A DNA stretch of 64,000 bases, taken from contig NZ_JAPCIA010000001.1 in assembly GCF_026107375.2 (NCBI RefSeq), positions 1,736,001 to 1,800,000 of the forward strand, given 5' to 3'. The notes below the pieces were generated by a model. That model did not search any database, was not told the origin of the DNA, and worked only from the letters and a program-made list of their open reading frames with translations. This stretch comes from Sphingomonas sp. BT-65 (GTDB taxonomy: Bacteria; Pseudomonadota; Alphaproteobacteria; Sphingomonadales; Sphingomonadaceae). Of this stretch, positions 1 through 10,300 are shown in pieces. Numbering within the stretch: the stretch's first letter is position 1; every line of letters begins with the position of its first letter. Both the position numbers and the translations under genes were made by a program.

Positions 1-2
1 GC

Positions 3-1829
<1,827 letters not shown>

Positions 1830-1870
1830 GCCGTTTGACAAGGGCAGCGGCAGCGGGCAGCCATCGCGCG

Positions 1871-2611
1871 ATGGCTGCCCTTGCCGATCCCGACTTCGCG
1901 CTGCATCCCGGCATCGACGCCGCCGCGCTGACGATCGCCTATCGCGCGACCGGGCGCATCTCGATCGAACCGTTCCTGACCGAGACAGCAGCAGCCGCGC
2001 TGCGCGATCACCTCGTGGCCCGCAAGGACTGGATGCTGGTGATGAATGCCGGCGAGAAGGTCTATGAGATGCCGCGCACCGCCGCCGCGGCGCTCACCGC
2101 CGACCAGCGCGCCACGCTCGACCGCAAGATCGGCGAATCCGCGCTGCACGACTTCCAGTATCGCTACGAGAGCATCCGCGTCGCGGACGATCCCGGCGTG
2201 CGCGGCGCGACTCTGCTCGAACGGTTCGCGGCCTTCCTGTCCTCGCCGCAAGTGATCGAGCTGCTGCGCGGAGTCACCGGCGCGCCGGTCGAGTTTGCCG
2301 ACGCCCAGGCCACCGCTTACGGCCCCGGCCATTTCCTCACCCGCCACGACGACGATGTCGAAGGCAAGGGGCGCCACGCCGCCTATGTGCTGGGCCTGAC
2401 GCCGGGCTGGCGCGCCGAATGGGGCGGGCTGCTGCTGTTCCACCGGGGCGAGCGCGATATCGATCACGGCTTCGCCCCCGCCTTCAACGCGCTGCGCCTG
2501 TTCGCCGTCCCGGCGGTGCACAGTGTCAGCCATGTCTGGCCCTATGTGCCGGAGCCGCGCCTGTCGGTGACCGGCTGGCTGCGCTCGCACGCGGCGACCG
2601 CACGCCCTTGA
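1871..2611 (+). CDS. 2OG-Fe(II) oxygenase, prolyl 4-hydroxylase-like
   Basis: A predicted cytoplasmic non-haem iron dioxygenase of the 2-oxoglutarate/Fe(II) superfamily, about 246 aa. The jelly-roll signature is visible: an HxD motif in FLTRHDDD (His159, Asp161), a distal His in VPAVHSVSH (about His217) and an Arg about 13 residues later that would bind 2-oxoglutarate. A TTG at 1835 would add 12 residues; I chose the ATG because the protein reads naturally from there, although neither start has a strong ribosome-binding site. It opens a four-gene forward run (gaps of 30, 10 and 12 bp) with two beta-hydroxylase-like proteins and a sulfotransferase. The substrate is unknown; a protein or peptide residue or a small molecule are both possible. 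Confidence 0.82.
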   Translation: MAALADPDFALHPGIDAAALTIAYRATGRISIEPFLTETAAAALRDHLVARKDWMLVMNAGEKVYEMPRTAAAALTADQRATLDRKIGESALHDFQYRYESIRVADDPGVRGATLLERFAAFLSSPQVIELLRGVTGAPVEFADAQATAYGPGHFLTRHDDDVEGKGRHAAYVLGLTPGWRAEWGGLLLFHRGERDIDHGFAPAFNALRLFAVPAVHSVSHVWPYVPEPRLSVTGWLRSHAATARP

Positions 2612-2641
2612 TTCGCGCGTCCGCATGGCGGAAAATGCGCC

Positions 2642-3580
2642 ATGCGCCTCAACCAGCCGCTGCTGAAGCTTCCCAAGGCCTTCGATGCCGACCGGCTCGC
2701 CGCCGAAGTGCGCGCGCTGCCCGCGACCGCGTGGCTGCCGCATCCCGGCAACTATCCCGGCAACGATGCGGTGCTGCTGGTGACCCCCGAGGGCCAGATG
2801 ACCAACGGCTTCACCGGCCAGATGGCGGCGACCGATCATCTGCACGCCTGCCCCTATGTCATGGAAGTGATGGGCGAGATCGGCGCTGTATGGGGCCGCA
2901 GCCGGCTGATGGGCCTCGGCCCCGGCGCGGTGGTGCCGCCGCATGTCGACGTCAACTATCACTGGCGCACGCATACGCGCATCCATGTGCCCATCATCAC
3001 CAACCCGCAGGTGCGCTTCACCGTCGGTGAGCAAAGCGTGCACATGGCACCGGGCGAATGCTGGGTGTTCGATTCCTTCCAGATGCACAATGTGCGCAAC
3101 GGCGGCACCGAGAAGCGCGTCCACCTCGTGCTCGACACGGTCGAGGGCGAGGAAATATGGGACCTGATTGACGCAGCCAACAACGGTACCGCGCCGCCCC
3201 CGACCCGCCCGCCGCGGCCGCTACGGTTCGAGACCGTCGACATGCACAAGATCATGTCGCCCTGGGAAGTGCGCTGCCACATCGCCTTCCTCATCGACTA
3301 TGTGCTGCCCAATCCCCGGCTGGAGGCCGTGCTCAACCGCCTCGACCGCTTCGCCGCGGCGTGGAGCTCGGCCTGGTCGGAATATGAGGGCTCGCCTGCC
3401 GGCCTCCCCGAATATCGCCGCCTGATCGCGGCCTTGCGGCAGGACCTGATGGCGAGCGGCGGCGGCAACCTGCCGCTGCAGAACCAGGTGCCGCTGGCGC
3501 GCGCGCTCGGCGAGCTGATCCTCGACGTCGCCGCGCCCGATCCCGCACCGGGCGGCACCGCCGTCCGCCTTGCTTCCTGA
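2642..3580 (+). CDS. Aspartyl/asparaginyl beta-hydroxylase-domain protein (first copy)
   Basis: A 312-aa Fe(II)/2-oxoglutarate enzyme of the aspartyl/asparaginyl beta-hydroxylase family. The N-terminal ~170 residues carry the fold: an HxD at His101/Asp103 (PPHVDVNYHW), the distal His149 in QMHNVRN and Arg159 as the likely 2OG anchor. The last ~120 residues are an alpha-helical extension beginning around MHKIMSPWEV that the second copy at 4227 lacks, so the two may differ in partner or substrate. No signal peptide is seen. It sits between an oxygenase and a sulfotransferase with short gaps, suggesting one transcript and successive modification of the same substrate. The target residue cannot be named from sequence. 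Confidence 0.85.
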   Translation: MRLNQPLLKLPKAFDADRLAAEVRALPATAWLPHPGNYPGNDAVLLVTPEGQMTNGFTGQMAATDHLHACPYVMEVMGEIGAVWGRSRLMGLGPGAVVPPHVDVNYHWRTHTRIHVPIITNPQVRFTVGEQSVHMAPGECWVFDSFQMHNVRNGGTEKRVHLVLDTVEGEEIWDLIDAANNGTAPPPTRPPRPLRFETVDMHKIMSPWEVRCHIAFLIDYVLPNPRLEAVLNRLDRFAAAWSSAWSEYEGSPAGLPEYRRLIAALRQDLMASGGGNLPLQNQVPLARALGELILDVAAPDPAPGGTAVRLAS

Positions 3581-3590
3581 AGCTCACCGC

Positions 3591-4214
3591 ATGATCATCT
3601 CGCATCGCCACCGCTTCGTCTTCACCGCGATTCCCAAGACGGGCACGCATTCGGTCCGCCAGGCGCTGCGCGAGCATCTCGGCCCCGACGATCTCGAGCA
3701 GGTCCGCCTGTTCGTGGAGAAGCGCTTGCCCTGGCCCGAGCTCGCCCGGCTCGGCCACGGCCATATCAGCCTGGCGGAGCTGCGCCCGGTGCTGGGCGAA
3801 GAGATGTTCGGCGGCTATTTCAAGTTCGCCTTCGTCCGCAATCCGTTCGAGCGCTTCGTCTCCTATTGCGCCTTCGCGACCAGCCAGCAGGGGACGTTCG
3901 ACCACGATCCCCAGGGCGTGATGCGCCACTTCCTGTTCGTGGCGCCGCCGCACCACCATATCGTCTTCCGCCCGCAGCACAGCTTCGTCTGCGCGCCCGA
4001 TGGCACCCTGCTCGCCGACCAGCTCGGCCGGGTCGAGGAGATGCAGGCGGGCTATGATGCGATCGGCGAGCGGATCGGCATCCCGTCGGCGCCGCTCGGC
4101 CGCGCCAACAGCTCGAAGCACGCCGACTACCGCAGCTATTACGACCAGCAGCTCAAGGACGGTGTCGCCCGGCTCTACGCCCGCGACCTCGAGCTGTTCG
4201 GCTACGAGTTCTGA
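3591..4214 (+). CDS. Sulfotransferase family protein (carbohydrate-type)
   Basis: A predicted PAPS-dependent sulfotransferase, 207 aa, of the single-domain Sulfotransfer_2-like type. The N-terminus holds the 5'-phosphosulfate loop (AIPKTGTHSVRQAL, about residues 13-26), and FVRNPFERFVSY is the 3'-phosphate-binding motif with the expected Arg and Ser. The ATG at 3591 begins right before the beta strand leading into the PAPS loop; an in-frame TTG at 3570 overlaps the previous stop and is less likely. It lies 10 bp after one beta-hydroxylase-like gene and 12 bp before another, so hydroxylation followed by O-sulfation is a reasonable inference. No membrane segment is seen, so it should act in the cytoplasm. 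Confidence 0.85.
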   Translation: MIISHRHRFVFTAIPKTGTHSVRQALREHLGPDDLEQVRLFVEKRLPWPELARLGHGHISLAELRPVLGEEMFGGYFKFAFVRNPFERFVSYCAFATSQQGTFDHDPQGVMRHFLFVAPPHHHIVFRPQHSFVCAPDGTLLADQLGRVEEMQAGYDAIGERIGIPSAPLGRANSSKHADYRSYYDQQLKDGVARLYARDLELFGYEF

Positions 4215-4226
4215 GCGAGGCCGCCC

Positions 4227-4850
4227 ATGTACCCCAACCCGTATCCCAACCCGCGCAAGACCCAGTCCATCCGCCGCCTCGGCCCGGTCGAGATCGGCGC
4301 GCTCCGCGCCGCGGTCGCCGCGGTTCCCGAGGCGCTGTGGGATGCCGAGAATGCCGGCAAGCCCAACAAGTTCGAAGCGCTCGATTCCACCCGCCACATC
4401 GTCTTCCGCTTCGTCTCCAACCTGCGCGACTGGCGCGAGAGCTATGACCGGCCGCTCTGGGCGGAATGGCGGCCGCTGCTGGAACCGGTGCTTGCCGCCG
4501 CAACCGCGCCCTATGGCTATGCCCGCGGCGCCTTTCCGCGCGTGATGCTCGCGCGCATGCGCCCCGGCGGCGTGATCCAGCCGCACCGCGACGCCAATCC
4601 GGCGGCGAAATGGCCGCACAAGATCCATGTGCCGCTCGAGACCAATGATGCGGTGACCTTCTTCGTCGACGGCGTCGGCCATCATTTGCCCGTCGGGGAA
4701 GCGGTGGAGGTCAACAATATGGGCGTGCACGCCGTCACCAACGCCGGCGCGACCGACCGCATCCACCTGATCTTCGAATATTACGATCTCGACCAGTCCG
4801 AGCCCGAATGGCTCGCGGCGGTCACCGCCGCGGCGCAGGGCGCGGCCTGA
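4227..4850 (+). CDS. Aspartyl/asparaginyl beta-hydroxylase-domain protein (second copy)
   Basis: A second, shorter (207 aa) member of the aspartyl/asparaginyl beta-hydroxylase family. His120 and Asp122 form the HxD motif (IQPHRDAN), with distal His168 (GVHAVTN) and Arg178. It is not a recent duplicate of the 2642 gene: outside the metal and 2OG motifs the sequences differ and the C-terminal helical extension is missing. The N-terminus is rich in Pro and Asn (MYPNPYPNPRK). It ends the forward run and converges on a small exported protein at 4857 with only 6 bp between stops. Likely cytoplasmic; the substrate is unknown. Confidence 0.87.
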   Translation: MYPNPYPNPRKTQSIRRLGPVEIGALRAAVAAVPEALWDAENAGKPNKFEALDSTRHIVFRFVSNLRDWRESYDRPLWAEWRPLLEPVLAAATAPYGYARGAFPRVMLARMRPGGVIQPHRDANPAAKWPHKIHVPLETNDAVTFFVDGVGHHLPVGEAVEVNNMGVHAVTNAGATDRIHLIFEYYDLDQSEPEWLAAVTAAAQGAA

Positions 4851-4856
4851 CCGGGC

Positions 4857-5099
4857 TCAGTTGCCCTTTTCGATGCTGATCGTCGGCTTGTTGAAGTCCT
4901 GCTGCGCCTGCCGCTTCGCATTCTCGCTCATCTCTTCCCACACCGCGCGGGTGTGGCAGATCTTCTTCTTGAAGCGGGTGGCGGTGCGCGACTGATATTT
5001 GCAGACCATTTCCTCTTCGGCATCCGAAGCGGACGTGGCGGGCTGAACGGCCTGCGCCGGCGCGGCAGCCAGCACGGCAAGGGCGATTAGGAGGGACAT
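4857..5099 (-). CDS. Small exported protein with a conserved Cys pair
   Basis: An 80-aa protein with a Sec signal peptide (MSLLIALAVLAAAPAQA, cleavage likely after AQA) and a mature part of about 63 residues. The mature part contains MVCKYQS, a basic stretch (RFKKKIC) and HTRAVWEEM, and ends in a charged tail. Two Cys about 16 residues apart could form a disulfide in the periplasm. Similar small Cys proteins with a TGSR/KKxC core occur widely in sphingomonads without an assigned role. The start at 5099 was chosen because it gives a clean signal peptide; an ATG at 5135 would add 12 residues. It lies 59 bp downstream of the TPR-sulfotransferase on the same strand and may share its transcript. 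Confidence 0.7.
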   Translation of the reverse strand: MSLLIALAVLAAAPAQAVQPATSASDAEEEMVCKYQSRTATRFKKKICHTRAVWEEMSENAKRQAQQDFNKPTISIEKGN

Positions 5100-5158
5100 C
5101 GTCGACGGCCTCGTTGTGATATCGGCCACAATCATACCTGAAACGCAACGCGCTTCAA

Positions 5159-7180
5159 TCACGCCGTGCCGGCACTCTCCGCGGTGGCCGGCAGCTCGTA
5201 GCCGAAGCGGCGCACCCACGGCTCGAGCACCGGGAGCGTCCACCACATCTTGTCGGCATAGCGCTCCCACCGCCCGCTGGCGCGGCGATAGACCTTCTCG
5301 GTCACCTGCGCATAGCTCGGCGTGCGGATATAGCCGCGCGCGGTGGCGGTGCGCTGATGGTCGAGCAGTTCGCCCTCCCAGGGGAGGCCGAGGAAGGCGA
5401 TCACCGGACGCAGCGCGGCCTCGGCATCGGCGACCATGTCCTCGTAGCGGATTTCCTGGACCTCGACCGGCAGCAGTGCGCGGCACTGCTCCCAATAGGC
5501 GAAGATGCGGTCATAGGTACGGCTGGCATTGTCGAGGTCGAGGAAGCTCGACATCGCCTCGGTCGGCTTGAAATTCTGCATGTAACAGCTCAGCACGACG
5601 TCGCACGGGTGGCGCAGCGCCAGGATGATCTTCGCGTCCGGGAATAGGCGGTGGATCAGCGGCAGCCGGATCATCGACAGCGGGTTCTTGTCGATGATCA
5701 GCGTGTCGCGGGTCGGCGGCGGCGACGCCTTGTCGACCTCGGCGAAGTAGAGCGCGCGCAAGTCGCGAATCGCGGCGGCGTCGAGCTCGGCGATGCGCTC
5801 GAACGGGCCGACCTCCTCGGCGATCTTCTCCAGGATCGGCACTTCCTCCAGCACATGCGTGCCGCTGTGGCCCATCAGCAGCGTGTCGAGCAGCGTCGTG
5901 CCCGAGCGCGGGAAGCCGACCAGGAACACCGGCGAAGGACGATCGCCCGGCTCCGGGCCCTGCTTCCACCGCGCGAGCCACTCTGCATTGGTCTGCTCGG
6001 CGAGCCCATCGATGCCGCGGCGATAGGCGCCACGGTCGGCGCCTGCCGCCAACGGCGTTTCGCCCATGATGCGGTTCATTTCCTGAAAGGCCAGGAACGC
6101 CTCGTCGATCAGCCCGAGCCGGTCGGCGAGCTGCCCGCGGAACTGCGCGACGGCGGCGGGATGGATCGCGCGCGACTGGGTCAGCCGCACCAGCTCGAGC
6201 GCCTTTTCGGTCTCGCCCCGGCGGTTGGCCGACAGCGCCCGCAGATAGTCGAGCTCGGGTCCCGTCGCGCCTGCGCGCTCGGCTTGTGCGATCAGCGCAT
6301 CGAGTTCCTCGACCCGGTTGGCCTTCTCGAGCAGGATGCCGAGATCGAGATAGCTGGCCGCGCTCGCCGGGCCGGCGCGCAGCGCGAAGCGGAACGCCTG
6401 CTCGGCCTTTTGCGGGTCGGACAGGTCGCTGAACGCCAACCCCATTGCGGTAAAGATGCGCGGATCGCGTGAATCGAGCTTCGCGGCGGCGCCCAGCGCC
6501 ATCAGCGCGCGCGTCGGGTGGTCGATCGCGGTGAGCATCCGCCCCAGCTCGAGCAGCGGCGCGGGATCCTTGGGCGCGAGCAGCGCCGCGCGCTCCATCG
6601 TCACGCAGGCTTCCTCGTGCCGCTCCGCTGCGGCCAGCACGCGGGCGATGTTGACGTGAACTTCGGACGACTGCGAATTCAACTCGCGCGCGCGCTGAAG
6701 CGCGCTCAGCGCACCATTCATGTCGCCGAGCTCGAAGCGCGCATTGCCGAGATTGTTCCACGCTTCGAAATCATCGGGCCGTTCGACCGTCAGCGCTTCG
6801 TAGAGCCACAGCGCCTCGGGACCGCGTCCCTGGGTGCGCAGAATGTCCGCTTTCATGCGCTGGAGGTCGGGCGAGTTCGCCGCCACGGGGCCGTCACAGA
6901 GCGCCATGGCCTCGTCGATCTGGCCTAGCGCCATCAGCGTCTTGGCCAGGTTGATCCGGTTGTCGGCGGTATCGCCGCCGCTGGCGATCGCGCGGCGGAA
7001 ATAGGCTGCGCCACTCTTGAGATCCCCCGCCTGGCTGCTCGCCACGCCCAGAAACTGGAGGATCGCGGCGTTGTTCTGCTGCGCGCGCAACGCCCCTTCG
7101 CCCAGCGCCCGCGCCGCCGGATAGTCGCCGCGCGTAAATGCCGCCATCGCAGCGTTCATCTGCTCAGCAATCGTCTTCAT
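5159..7180 (-). CDS. TPR-repeat sulfotransferase
   Basis: A 673-aa protein with two parts. Residues ~1-400 are a series of tetratricopeptide-like helical hairpins (for example AWNNLGNARFELGDMNGAL). From residue ~417 there is a sulfotransferase domain with the PAPS 5'-phosphosulfate loop PVFLVGFPRSGTTLLDTLL and a 3'-phosphate motif near residue 523 (LRHPCDVVLS). The architecture resembles bacterial TPR-sulfotransferases in which the repeats recognise a protein substrate, distantly like tyrosylprotein sulfotransferases. No signal peptide is seen. It lies directly downstream of a TonB-dependent receptor with a terminator between them and faces the hydroxylase/sulfotransferase run. Function in modifying a peptide, receptor or ligand is inference. 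Confidence 0.9.
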   Translation of the reverse strand: MKTIAEQMNAAMAAFTRGDYPAARALGEGALRAQQNNAAILQFLGVASSQAGDLKSGAAYFRRAIASGGDTADNRINLAKTLMALGQIDEAMALCDGPVAANSPDLQRMKADILRTQGRGPEALWLYEALTVERPDDFEAWNNLGNARFELGDMNGALSALQRARELNSQSSEVHVNIARVLAAAERHEEACVTMERAALLAPKDPAPLLELGRMLTAIDHPTRALMALGAAAKLDSRDPRIFTAMGLAFSDLSDPQKAEQAFRFALRAGPASAASYLDLGILLEKANRVEELDALIAQAERAGATGPELDYLRALSANRRGETEKALELVRLTQSRAIHPAAVAQFRGQLADRLGLIDEAFLAFQEMNRIMGETPLAAGADRGAYRRGIDGLAEQTNAEWLARWKQGPEPGDRPSPVFLVGFPRSGTTLLDTLLMGHSGTHVLEEVPILEKIAEEVGPFERIAELDAAAIRDLRALYFAEVDKASPPPTRDTLIIDKNPLSMIRLPLIHRLFPDAKIILALRHPCDVVLSCYMQNFKPTEAMSSFLDLDNASRTYDRIFAYWEQCRALLPVEVQEIRYEDMVADAEAALRPVIAFLGLPWEGELLDHQRTATARGYIRTPSYAQVTEKVYRRASGRWERYADKMWWTLPVLEPWVRRFGYELPATAESAGTA

Positions 7181-7194
7181 CGCTGCCGCCTAAA

Positions 7195-7238
7195 GCATTT
7201 TCCAGTCAGATGAAATCGTCTGACGACACGGAAAATGC
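7195..7238. repeat. Two-stem inverted repeat in the TPR-sulfotransferase leader
   Basis: A compact nested palindrome. Outer arms GCATTTTCC (7195-7203) and GGAAAATGC (7230-7238) pair perfectly, and inner arms GTCAGA (7205-7210) and TCTGAC (7219-7224) pair around an 8-nt loop. It starts 15 bp upstream of the sulfotransferase ATG, so on that transcript it would fold close to the ribosome-binding site. It resembles dispersed intergenic palindromes of alphaproteobacteria. Whether it is a repeat copy or a regulatory hairpin cannot be decided from one copy. Confidence 0.6.
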
Positions 7239-7249
7239 GGAACAGAAAA

Positions 7250-7284
7250 ACACAAAAAGAGGGCGGGAAACCAGTCCCGCCCTC
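7250..7284 (-). terminator. Rho-independent terminator of the TonB-dependent receptor
   Basis: Read on the minus strand, a perfect 10-bp stem (arms at 7275-7284 and 7259-7268, GAGGGCGGGA and its complement) with a 6-nt loop is followed by CTTTTTGTG. It lies 21 bp after the receptor stop codon and separates the receptor from the TPR-sulfotransferase. Confidence 0.85.
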
Positions 7285-7305
7285 CTTCAAGTCGCTGTGT
7301 CGCCG

Positions 7306-10300
7306 TCAGAACTTCAGGCGTGCCGACACATAGGCGCGGCGCCCGATCACGTCGTAGGTCGACGGGTCGGTGCCCGACTGAACGTTCGGCGCGTAGGTCG
7401 GCGGCTGGCGGTCGAAGGCGTTGTTGACACCCAGACGCAGCGTCATGTTCTCGACCTCGCCCTGCACCGCGAAGTCGAAATACCACACCGATTCCGGCCC
7501 GGTGAACGTCTCGCCGATATACTGGCGCGCCGCGCGGTTCTCCATATCGGCGATGTAGCGCACGCGGGTGTGGAACGAGAGCTCCTCGTTGAAGTTCCAG
7601 CCCATGTTCAGCGTCCCCTTCCACTCGGGGAAGCTGGTGCCGAGACCAGCGCCGAAATAGGAAGCGGTGCCGGCATAGTCCGTCTTCAGGCCGCCGAGAC
7701 CGGTGACCTTGAAGTCGAACAGATAGTTGAGCAGCAGGTTGAAGTTGATCGCCGACGCCGGGCCGACGAACTCGGTCGGCAGGCGATAGCCGAGCTGGAA
7801 GTCGATGCCCGAAGTCTTGACCGATCCCTGGTTGACGAACTGGAAGTAACCGGTCGCGGGATCGCCGCCCAGGCTCGGCGGCAGATAGATGCCGCTGATG
7901 TTGTTGCCCGAACGCGCGATACCCTGACAATAGGGGCTCGTCGCGCTGAGGCTCGAGTTGAGGTCGTTATAGCCATAGCACGACGCGATGATCTCGTTCA
8001 CGTCAGGTGCGAAGATCGTGTCGTTGATCTTGATGTTGTAATAGTCGATCGAGCCCGTGAAACCGGCGAAGTTGAACACCGCGCCGACGGTGAAGGCGTC
8101 CGATTTCTCCGGCTTCAGGTTCGGATTGCCCGTGGCGGTGATGAACGCCTGCGCACCCGGAGTCGCGACGAAGCTGTTGAGCGTCGCCGCGCCCACGCCG
8201 CCGATACCCGCATTCTGGCAGATGCTCGCCGCAGCCGCGCCGCCGGTCGTACGGAAGTTGGTGTTGAACGAGCACGGATCGAAGATCTGCGGGAAGCTGC
8301 CGCCGCCCGAGAACAGCTCGCCGAAGTTCGGCGCGCGGACCGAGTGCTGATAGCTGCCGCGCAGACGGACTTCCGGGATCGGCGCCCAGGTGAGCGTGCC
8401 GCCATAAGCCCAATCGCTCGACGACTCGCCGTCGATGCCGTTCTGGATGTCGTTGAAGTCGCTCTTCGAATGACGCGCGGTGAGCGAGAGCTCGAGCGTC
8501 TCAGCCCAAGGTGCGTTCTTGGCGAGCGGAATCAGCGCCTCGCCGAAGAAGTCGAGGAAGCTGTTGGTGCCGAGGTCCGGCGTGCTGGTGTTGAAGCCAG
8601 CAATCGGACCGAACAGCGAGCCCGGATCGAACTCGTAGCGGAAATCGCGCTTCTCGACGCCGAACGCCACCGACAGCGGACCCGCCGGAAGCTCGACCAG
8701 TTCGCCGGTGACATAGGCCTGGGCGATCTTCTGGGTGAAGGTCGTCTTGGTCACGCCGGTTTCATTGACGAAGTCGACGCAGTCCTGCGAGAGCGGCTGG
8801 ATGCCGAACGGGTTGAAGCCACCGTCGCAGAGGCTGGCACCGCCATCGCTAACCCCGCCAGGGGCGGATTCGAGCAGCTCCTGCACGCGCTGCACGTTGA
8901 CGTTGCCGCGCGCCTCCTGGTCGATGACCGTCTTGCCCCACGAGTAATAGGCCTCGTAGCGCCAGCCGTCCGCGATCTCGCCGCGCAGACCGGCAAGGCC
9001 CTGGATTACCTCGTTCTCGAACGCCTGCTCGCGCAGGCCGGTGCCGAGGAAGCGATAGCCGATGCGGATGCCCTCGGTAGCGCCGCTACCCGCCAGATTG
9101 GGGTCGTTGCCAACGCGCGTATTGAGCAGCGTCCGCAAATCGTTCGAAACGAACCTGTTGTTCACCGGCACGACGAAGCCGGTGATACGTCCCGGCGTCA
9201 CGCCCGCACCCGCGCCGCTGTCGTGAACGAGGTTCACGAGCGAGGAGCGTGCGTTGAGAACCGACGCGTTGCTGCCCACGCCGACGATGCCGGTGCTGAC
9301 CGGGGTCGGCGCGAGCGCGGTGGACGACTTGTAGTTGGTGTACGCCCCCTGGACGAACACTTCGAACGACGGGTTGATCTCGTAGTTCGCACGCGTGAAC
9401 GCCGAATAACGCTCCAGCGGGAGCACGAGGATGTTCACGATGTCGAAGTTGTAGCTGTAGAAATCGGGGAAATAGTTGAGGTTCGGGTTCGCCGGCGAAT
9501 CGAGTGCGTAGCGGAAGTTCGTGACATCGCGCGGGTCGTTGAAGGTACCGCGCCCGAACAGCGTGCCGTCGGAATTGAAGCCGAGCAACGTGGTCGTGGG
9601 GATGTCCTTTGCCGCCGAGCCATAGCCCTGGAACAGTGCAGTAACCGCCGCCTGGCTGATCGGGTTGGCCGCGCTGTCGGTGAACGAGCCGGTCGGGAAC
9701 GAACCCGTGGTCGAGGTCGCCTGCGCCGCGAACGCGCGCTGCGCCTTGATCAGGCCCTGGCGATCCGCATATTCGACCGACAGCGCGAAGTTGCCGCGAT
9801 TGTCGGCGAAATTGCCGCCGATCGTGCCGCTGATCTGGAGCTCGCGCGCGTCGGTCTGCGGGATCGAGTTCGAGTAGGTGGCGCGAAGGTCGATGCCCTC
9901 GAAATCGTCCTTGAGGATGACGTTGACCACGCCCGCGATCGCGTCCGCACCATAGGCCGCGCCGGCGCCGCCGGTGGTGACTTCGATGCGCTCGATCAGG
10001 CCCTGCGGAATGGTGTTGAGGTCGACCGCCATGGTCGTCGCCGACACCATCGGACGGCGGCCGTCGATCAGCACCAGGTTGCGGTTCGAGCCGAGGCCGC
10101 GAAGGTCGATGTTCGACTGGCCGTTGTTGCCCGGGTTGTTCGAGGTGGTCGTGCCGGCCGGGTTCACCTGCGGCAGCGTGTTGAGGAAGGTATCGAGCGT
10201 GACGTCCGCGTTCTGGGTCGTCTCTTCACCCGAGACCACCGCCACCGGGCTGTTCGAATCGAGGTTGGGACGGACGATGCGCGAACCGGTGACGACGACG

